Below are positions 62,282 through 64,000 of a stretch of DNA of 64,000 bases, one piece after another (the stretch's first letter is position 1; each line of letters opens with the position of its first letter). The notes under the pieces were generated by a model. The model searched no databases, was not told the DNA's origin, and saw only the letters and a program-made list of their open reading frames with translations. A program made the position numbers and the translations under genes. Origin of the DNA: Arthrobacter sp. FW305-BF8. Its GTDB lineage: Bacteria; Actinomycetota; Actinomycetes; Actinomycetales; Micrococcaceae. The stretch spans positions 62,001 to 126,000 of the forward strand of contig NZ_CP084561.1 in assembly GCF_021789315.1 (NCBI RefSeq), written 5' to 3'.

Positions 62282-63439
62282 TCAGTATGTTTTCTTCGGG
62301 GCCATGATGCCGTTGATGTAAGAGGCATAAGTTTCGACGTTGTCCTTGGTCACCAGATGCGTCGTGATGTTGGAGATCTTGGGGACATAGTTGTTCAGGA
62401 CCACGGACTGGAAGGCAGTGTCGATCATTCTGATTGCGTTATCGACGGAATTCACGTCCACTGTGGCCGTCAGTTTGCCGTTCCGGATCGCGTCCATGCC
62501 CGAGAGCAGGCCATCCGCACCCACAATTACGATGCCTTGGGACCCGTCCCACTGTTTCAGTCCAGCAGCATCGACGGCCTGTGAGGCGCCGAGGGCCATG
62601 TCTTCGTTTTCTCCATAGATGGCATTGATGTCCGGGTGTCGCGTGAGGAGGTCTTGGGCGGCGCTGAGTCCCTTGTCGCGCAAGTAGCCGCCGTCCGCCG
62701 TTCCCACGACCTCGATGCCAGGGTTTTCGGCCAGGGCCTGGTTGAAGCCGATCAGCCGCGCCTTGGTCCAGTCGGAGCCCGAGGGACCCATGATCTGCAC
62801 GATTTTGCCCTTGCCTTTAAGGGTATCCGCGATGAATTTTCCGGCCACATAGCCGGACTGTGCGCGGTTGTCGTAGCCAATATTGGAGACGGTGTTGATC
62901 TGATCCACTGGATAGAGCTCGACTGGCTGGTTGAACTGGAAGATCTTGGTGCCGGCGTTCATGGCGTTCTTATAGACGCCCTGCATGGTGGCGAAGTTGG
63001 CGCCCGTGCAGATGAAGACGACGTCGAACTTGCGGCTTGTCCAGGTCTGGACGGTGCTGATCTGTTGTTCAACGGCGTTGAAGTTGCCGGTGGGGGATGA
63101 CTTTTCCCATTTCCATTTCACCCCGTAGAGGTCTTCCAGTTGCGCCATTCGCGTGAAGGCGGCGTTTTCCATCTGCGTGTAGTACTCGGACAGGACCGGA
63201 GGGGTGAATCCGACCTGGACGGTGCGCCCGTTGACGAGTTTTTTGAGGGCGTCGGTGAATTCGGCGCTGCCTTCGGCGCCGCTGCCTCCAGTGCCTCCAG
63301 CGGCGGCGGTCGACCCGCCAGGAGGAGTTGTGCAGGCAGTGAGAAGACCTAGCGTCCCCATCAGGGCGCCTGCCCCGAGAATGTTGCGCCGGGTGGCCCC
63401 TGACGTCCCATTCTCGTTTCGGGTCGGGGTTGTATCCAT
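62282..63439 (-). CDS. Sugar-binding lipoprotein (RbsB-like ABC importer)
   Basis: A ~386-aa solute-binding protein. ATG 63439 follows AAAGGAG by seven bases. The N-terminus ATRRNILGAGALMG has a twin-arginine-like pair and is followed by the lipobox LLTACTTPPG. The core shows VVFICTGANFATMQGVYKNA, NIGYDNRAQSGYVAGKFIAD and AIYGENEDMALGASQAVDAA. It serves the permease at 63552. In this cluster a sugar acid or hexuronate-derived compound is the probable ligand. Confidence 0.88.
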   Translation of the reverse strand: MDTTPTRNENGTSGATRRNILGAGALMGTLGLLTACTTPPGGSTAAAGGTGGSGAEGSAEFTDALKKLVNGRTVQVGFTPPVLSEYYTQMENAAFTRMAQLEDLYGVKWKWEKSSPTGNFNAVEQQISTVQTWTSRKFDVVFICTGANFATMQGVYKNAMNAGTKIFQFNQPVELYPVDQINTVSNIGYDNRAQSGYVAGKFIADTLKGKGKIVQIMGPSGSDWTKARLIGFNQALAENPGIEVVGTADGGYLRDKGLSAAQDLLTRHPDINAIYGENEDMALGASQAVDAAGLKQWDGSQGIVIVGADGLLSGMDAIRNGKLTATVDVNSVDNAIRMIDTAFQSVVLNNYVPKISNITTHLVTKDNVETYASYINGIMAPKKTY

Positions 63440-63551
63440 TGTATTTCTCCTTTGAAAGTCAGGCAGGGGTGCGGTGCGGTTGTTTGACGGGGGAGCGGGA
63501 TCACTAGCAGCCGGTAGCGCTAGCGGGTCCCAGGCTTCGGGCAATAGTGGA

Positions 63552-64000
63552 TTAGCTCAAGGCCTGTGTGGGCATCGCTGAGGGTGCCGATTCTTGCTGT
63601 TGCTGCGGGGATTGTTCGATTTCCGCGCTGTTCTGACGCTGCTGGAAGTAGGCGGTAATGCGGTCGAGAAGTACGGCAAGCAGCAGGATGATTCCAGTGA
63701 CGACCTGCTGCCATTCGGACTTGACGCCAGCAATGTTCATGGCGTTTGCGATCAGGGTAATGGTCAGGGCGCCGAGAATCGCGCCCACCATCCGGCCGCG
63801 GCCTCCGGTAAGGGCGGCGCCACCGATGATTGCGGCCGTGATGGCCAGGATTTCATAGCCCGTCCCGAGAGTCGGGGCCACGTTGGTGGCCCGGCCGGCG
63901 AGTATGACTCCGGCGAGTCCGGCACACCCACCGCTTACGACATAGGCGAATGTTTTCACCTTCGAGACTGAAATACCCGAGAGTCGGGCCGCGTCCGGGC
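63552..64000 (-). CDS. RbsC-like ABC permease, C-terminal part (5' end outside window)
   Basis: The frame is open to the window edge: upstream of 63959 it continues as DAARLSGISVSKV, matching the EAARLAGINVKRV of the permease at 38194. Later motifs are SGGCAGLAGVILAGR, GTGYEILAITAAIIGGAALT and GGRGRMVGAILG. A Gln-rich tail (QQRQNSAEIEQSPQQQQES) is unusual. It partners the binding protein at 62282; 63440-63551 between them has no gene. Confidence 0.88.
   Translation of the reverse strand, partial: PDAARLSGISVSKVKTFAYVVSGGCAGLAGVILAGRATNVAPTLGTGYEILAITAAIIGGAALTGGRGRMVGAILGALTITLIANAMNIAGVKSEWQQVVTGIILLLAVLLDRITAYFQQRQNSAEIEQSPQQQQESAPSAMPTQALS

Noticed and set aside
1..64000. CRISPR arrays, tRNA/rRNA genes, toxin-antitoxin or phage-defence systems
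   Set aside because: I saw no repeat-spacer pattern, no tRNA-like cloverleaf or rRNA sequence, and no recognisable defence proteins.

Overview
The window is GC-rich DNA with many GTG and TTG starts, good AGGAGG-type ribosome sites and actinobacterial gene families. The GH91 difructose-anhydride enzyme, the MHS-type transporters and the LacI-rich sugar operons point to an Arthrobacter-like member of the Micrococcaceae; this is inference from family resemblance, not a database result. No rRNA, tRNA or CRISPR array was seen. Most of the window is a mosaic of catabolic cassettes, each with its own transporter and regulator, separated by strong hairpins and by stretches of gene remnants.

Layout. 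2-601: 3' end of an M20 amidohydrolase. 1076-12109: two parallel modules (A and B), each with an AroQ-like dehydratase, an MHS transporter, a Gfo/Idh/MocA dehydrogenase and a xylose-isomerase-like TIM barrel; A has an SDR and a LacI regulator, B an IclR regulator. They look like quinate/shikimate-type catabolism, but both AroQ proteins have lost substrate-binding residues. A ~595 bp direct repeat flanks the pair. 13551-25588: a divergent regulon with an ABC sugar importer on the minus strand and nine plus-strand genes (ABM, NADP-binding protein, cupin, amidohydrolase, Gfo/Idh/MocA, TPI-like, PEP-hydrolase-like, UPF0261/Tm-1-like, RpiB-like), followed by a LacI regulator. Matching palindromic operators lie beside all three promoter regions. 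26335-34942: a difructose anhydride/fructan operon (ABC importer, LacI, GH32, fructokinase, cytoplasmic GH91). 35257-43274: a ribose-type ABC importer with an unrecognised 449-aa protein and two LacI regulators. 43681-45405: decayed resolvase, a small SH3-like protein and an aldehyde dehydrogenase fragment. 45505-47887: cytochrome bd oxidase. 48423-51780: MHS transporter, L-2-hydroxyglutarate oxidase and GntR. 51781-54868: gene remnants. 54965-57755: ilvD and a divergent XRE regulator, which look like chromosomal backbone. 57883-59546: a second decayed resolvase and other remnants. 59613-64000: KDG kinase, KDPG aldolase, GntR and a sugar ABC importer running off the end.

The most interesting material is: (1) the duplicated AroQ-like modules with altered active sites; (2) the tetrulose-phosphate-like operon that pairs UPF0261 with a PEP-hydrolase-like gene; (3) a family of four small SH3-like proteins, three of which lie near a recurring 12-13 bp sequence and two near resolvase remnants; and (4) several single-base frameshifts, one of which fuses two ABC permeases into one reading frame.
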